The notes under the pieces were generated by a model, which saw nothing but the letters and a program-made list of their open reading frames with translations, made no database searches and had not been told where the DNA came from. 64,000 nt of DNA from Hirsutella rhossiliensis (Eukaryota; Ascomycota; Sordariomycetes; Hypocreales; Ophiocordycipitaceae): NCBI RefSeq assembly GCF_020360975.1, contig NW_025408696.1, positions 1-64,000 on the forward strand, written 5' to 3'. A program made the translations under genes and the position numbers. This document shows, one piece after another, positions 61,691-64,000 of the stretch (positions within the stretch are counted from its first letter, which is position 1; every line of letters begins with the position of its first letter).

Positions 61691-64000
61691 ATGACGCGCC
61701 GAGCACGCCATTCCGCCATCTCTTACGACTCGGACGCGTCTTACTCCCCCGAGAACGAATTTGACGATGGTGGTCTCTTTGACAAAGTTGAGCCCTTCAC
61801 TCGGATACGTATGCGGAGGCAACGGATGTAGAGGACTTGAACTTCGATGACGCAGACGGATTCGTCGACGCTGACGTTGAAGACCAAGTCCAGCTCTTCG
61901 GTGGCAACGTTCATCCACCTGAGTACTACCGGGAAGCCGTTGAGAAATTCAACGAGACCGCCTACGAAGCTCAAGACTATAGCGACGGTAGTCTACTGCT
62001 CCTCGATGCCTGCGACGCACAATGGCGCCAGTACGTCACCAACGACATCATGTCCCTTATGACTCCCAGCCTCTAACATGTAATGGTCCTACCCTCAGGT
62101 ACTGCGAGGTGCTGGGTTGTGACCCCCAAAAATGTTTGGAGTCTGTCTCGAGTCCAGCTCCTGCGGCTTTTGTATAACTTTTGACTGGTCCCTCAACCAG
62201 AAGGTCGGTAAGGATGGCAGGAAAAGGCGAGGAACGAGGAAGAGCAGCTCTTTGAGCACATACTGGAAAGTCTTCCGACTCGTCTTCGAGAGAGCCACTG
62301 GAGACAAACTCGACCCGAAACTAAATCGGCGTATGCACAAGGTACAGCCCGATCCTCCGAATAATAGGTCAAAGGTAACCCTGCAGGTTCTCCGAGACCT
62401 CTCCAAAAACATGACTTGAGCGACCAGAGGCGAGCGAATCGATGCATGACGATCGAAGATCTCAAGGAGCAAATCGAAACGACAATTAGCACGACAAAAA
62501 TCGTTCAGGCTTGGGAACTTCGGATCCTTGCTGTTCTCTTTCTCCTTCTTCTTGCACCCGCTGGAGCTCGCCCCACATCCATCCTGCGTCTCCGGTTTGG
62601 AGACATCCGGCTCGCACTGGTGAAAGACCCAGAAGGTGGACCGCATAATATTTTGATTCGCTTCACCTTAGCCTTCACGAAAACGTACCTCGGTGTCAAA
62701 GATGCGTAAGGACGCCAGAAACGCCGTGCTTCATCTGCTCGTAGGATATGGCGCTGACGCGAATCTAGGAAAACATTTCCTCTTCCAGAGACCTTAGCCG
62801 ACCCTTCCTTGCTACTCAATCCTCACATCTTCCTGCTAGGCATTCTTTTCCGCCATCGCGCGTTCCGAGCAACAAGTCTCAATTCACCCGCACAGCTTGC
62901 CAATCTTGATATCCACCCTGAGGAGCGGGAGCTACCTCTGCCGCTCAAGGACGATCTAAAGACACATATATATTCCGACGGGCTATGAAAACCTTTACCG
63001 GCTATGAGCTATCCCAGGACAAGCCTCTTTCTTACCAGATGATTGCACAATGGATCAGAAGGGTTGGCGAAATATTGGGGTTGGAATACCCCACCATCCC
63101 CTACAACTTGCGTTATAATGCGGCCAATGAGTTCGATCGAAGTGGTTCGTCAAGTCCTCCTATCACGATAGCCTTGTTGCTTACTCCAGCTTCAGCCGAT
63201 ATCAGCGAGTCGCTGCGAAATCTTGCTCTAGATCACGCCAATTCGAATCCCTTTCAGAAGCACTACCTGGGACGGGAGGTTTGCGCGGATACTTGGGGTA
63301 TTCTCCGGCGACAAAACCACAGCAGGCGCTCATAAGGCAGGCCTGCAGCGTCGGCCACTCTATCAGCAAGCGGAGACCCACGGATCTCACAGCTGAACAA
63401 ATAGCATCCGTGTCTACTGATCCTATCATCAAGCGACTAGAGCAAGACCTTCGGCATCATCGCCCAGGTTCAAAGAAGCACATGGAACTCCGCCGTCGAC
63501 TGAGGAACGAGAAGCAAAGACTGAAGAGGGTGCTTAAGCAGAAGATTCGAGATGAATGGACTGCCAGACAGGCGGTGGACGACATTCAGGGGCAATTGCA
63601 AGGTATTGGGTTTGTCAAACAAGCGACTGTGAACACTCCCATTTGTCCTCAGCGACCGGCTCAAAAGCGATTGGTTGAGGCCCTCGCCGCTCCACTTGGC
63701 AACACGCTCGAAGGTCAATATCGACGGAGAGACAATGCTATCGCCGCCATCGTAGCTTATTGTATGGTCGAGGAAGGGCAGACAATCCGCGGCGCTCGAG
63801 CGTCGGTCGACTCAACTAGGCCTACTCTCATGAACGAACCGCCTATCAACAGCCCTCAACACACGGCTCTGATGTCCACCTTCATTAAGACAGTCACGGA
63901 CAGGCCTCGAAGATGCTTCATCTGTGTCGGCAAGGCCCTTGATTTGACATCAGATGATGGGGCCGTGGAGGTTCTCATTCGCGAGTTTTACACTCCTGGA
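61691..64000 (+). CDS. DUF3435 tyrosine recombinase, Starship captain superfamily (C-terminus beyond right edge)
   Basis: Site-specific tyrosine recombinase of the fungal DUF3435 family, often mislabelled 'FluG domain' or 'C2H2 finger' protein. From MTRRARHSAISYDSD (61691) the pieces are YSDGSLLLLDACDAQWRQ, YCEVLGCDPQKCLES, TYWKVFRLVFERATGDKL, RRANRCMTIEDLKEQIETTI, AGARPTSILRLRFGDIR, AKTFPLPETLADPSLLLNPH, GYELSQDKPLSYQMIAQWI, NLRYNAANEFDRS and LDHANSNPFQKHYLGREV. Candidate catalytic residues are Arg 62569-62571, Arg 63111-63113 and the His-Tyr at 63261-63266 (Tyr nucleophile). A helical Lys/Arg-rich region (KRLEQDL, then RLRNEKQRLKRVLKQK) follows, then CFICVGKAL near 63915, where a C-terminal zinc finger usually starts. 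Two introns can be placed. Frameshifts near 61800, 62960 and 63312 look like one-base losses; the last is in an A run. Confidence 0.85.
62031..62098 (+). other. Intron 1 of the DUF3435 gene (68 bp)
   Basis: GTACGT donor and CCCTCAG acceptor. Removal joins ...CGCCA to GTACTGC and gives WRQYCEVLG, the conserved family sequence, and removes the in-frame TAA at 62074-62076. Confidence 0.8.
62706..62768 (+). other. Intron 2 of the DUF3435 gene (63 bp)
   Basis: GTAAGG donor, CTGAC branch-like motif and CTAG acceptor. Removal joins VKD-A to KTFPLPETLADP in frame, as in the family. Confidence 0.8.

Overview
This window is from a filamentous ascomycete (Pezizomycotina, most likely Sordariomycetes). 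The evidence is GC-rich multi-domain fungal genes with short GT...AG introns, a SIN-scaffold (Cdc11) gene, a fungal-type sugar porter, a DUF3435 recombinase, and a transposon graveyard with extreme repeat-induced point mutation (RIP). Almost every single-copy gene and transposon ORF is broken by 1-nt shifts while its conserved motifs continue in the next frame. I read this mainly as indel errors in an unpolished long-read assembly, because conserved host genes are affected as much as transposons.

Layout. (1) 1-17.6 kb is GC-rich and gene-bearing. It holds a Cdc11-like scaffold gene on the minus strand, cut by the left edge (1-3433). About 0.9 kb of shared divergent promoter separates it from a conserved ascomycete protein of unknown function (4340-7710, +). 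A complete hAT DNA transposon follows, with perfect 13-bp TIRs and a perfect 8-bp target duplication (8404-11024), and then an MFS sugar transporter (11144-13759, -). The rest is 3.8 kb without a recognisable gene but with a GA microsatellite and an 11-bp minisatellite. It ends in a pyrimidine-rich promoter and the first ten codons of a probable secreted protein, cut off at 17641.

(2) 17.6-61.3 kb is a RIP island in which the dinucleotides CA and TG are almost absent while CG is kept. It is a nest of LTR retrotransposons whose order can be worked out from target-site duplications. An unclassified element was hit by Copia-1 (TSD GACTA). Copia-1 was hit in its 3' LTR by Gypsy-1 (TSD CTACT). Gypsy-2 was hit by a 401-bp non-coding TRIM (TSD ACTTC). 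Gypsy-X was hit by Gypsy-3 (186-bp LTRs), which was in turn hit by Copia-2 (TSD AATAG). Copia-2 and the TRIM are not RIPed, so they arrived after the RIP episode, escaped it, or (TRIM) were too short. All three Copia-type elements share a primer-binding site complementary to the anticodon arm of initiator tRNA-Met.

(3) 61.3-64 kb returns abruptly to GC-rich DNA. It carries a DUF3435 tyrosine recombinase of the Starship 'captain' superfamily (61691 to beyond the right edge, +), about 415 bp inside the junction with a truncated Gypsy reverse transcriptase. This is the arrangement expected at the 5' end of a Starship giant transposon, which would extend to the right, outside the window.
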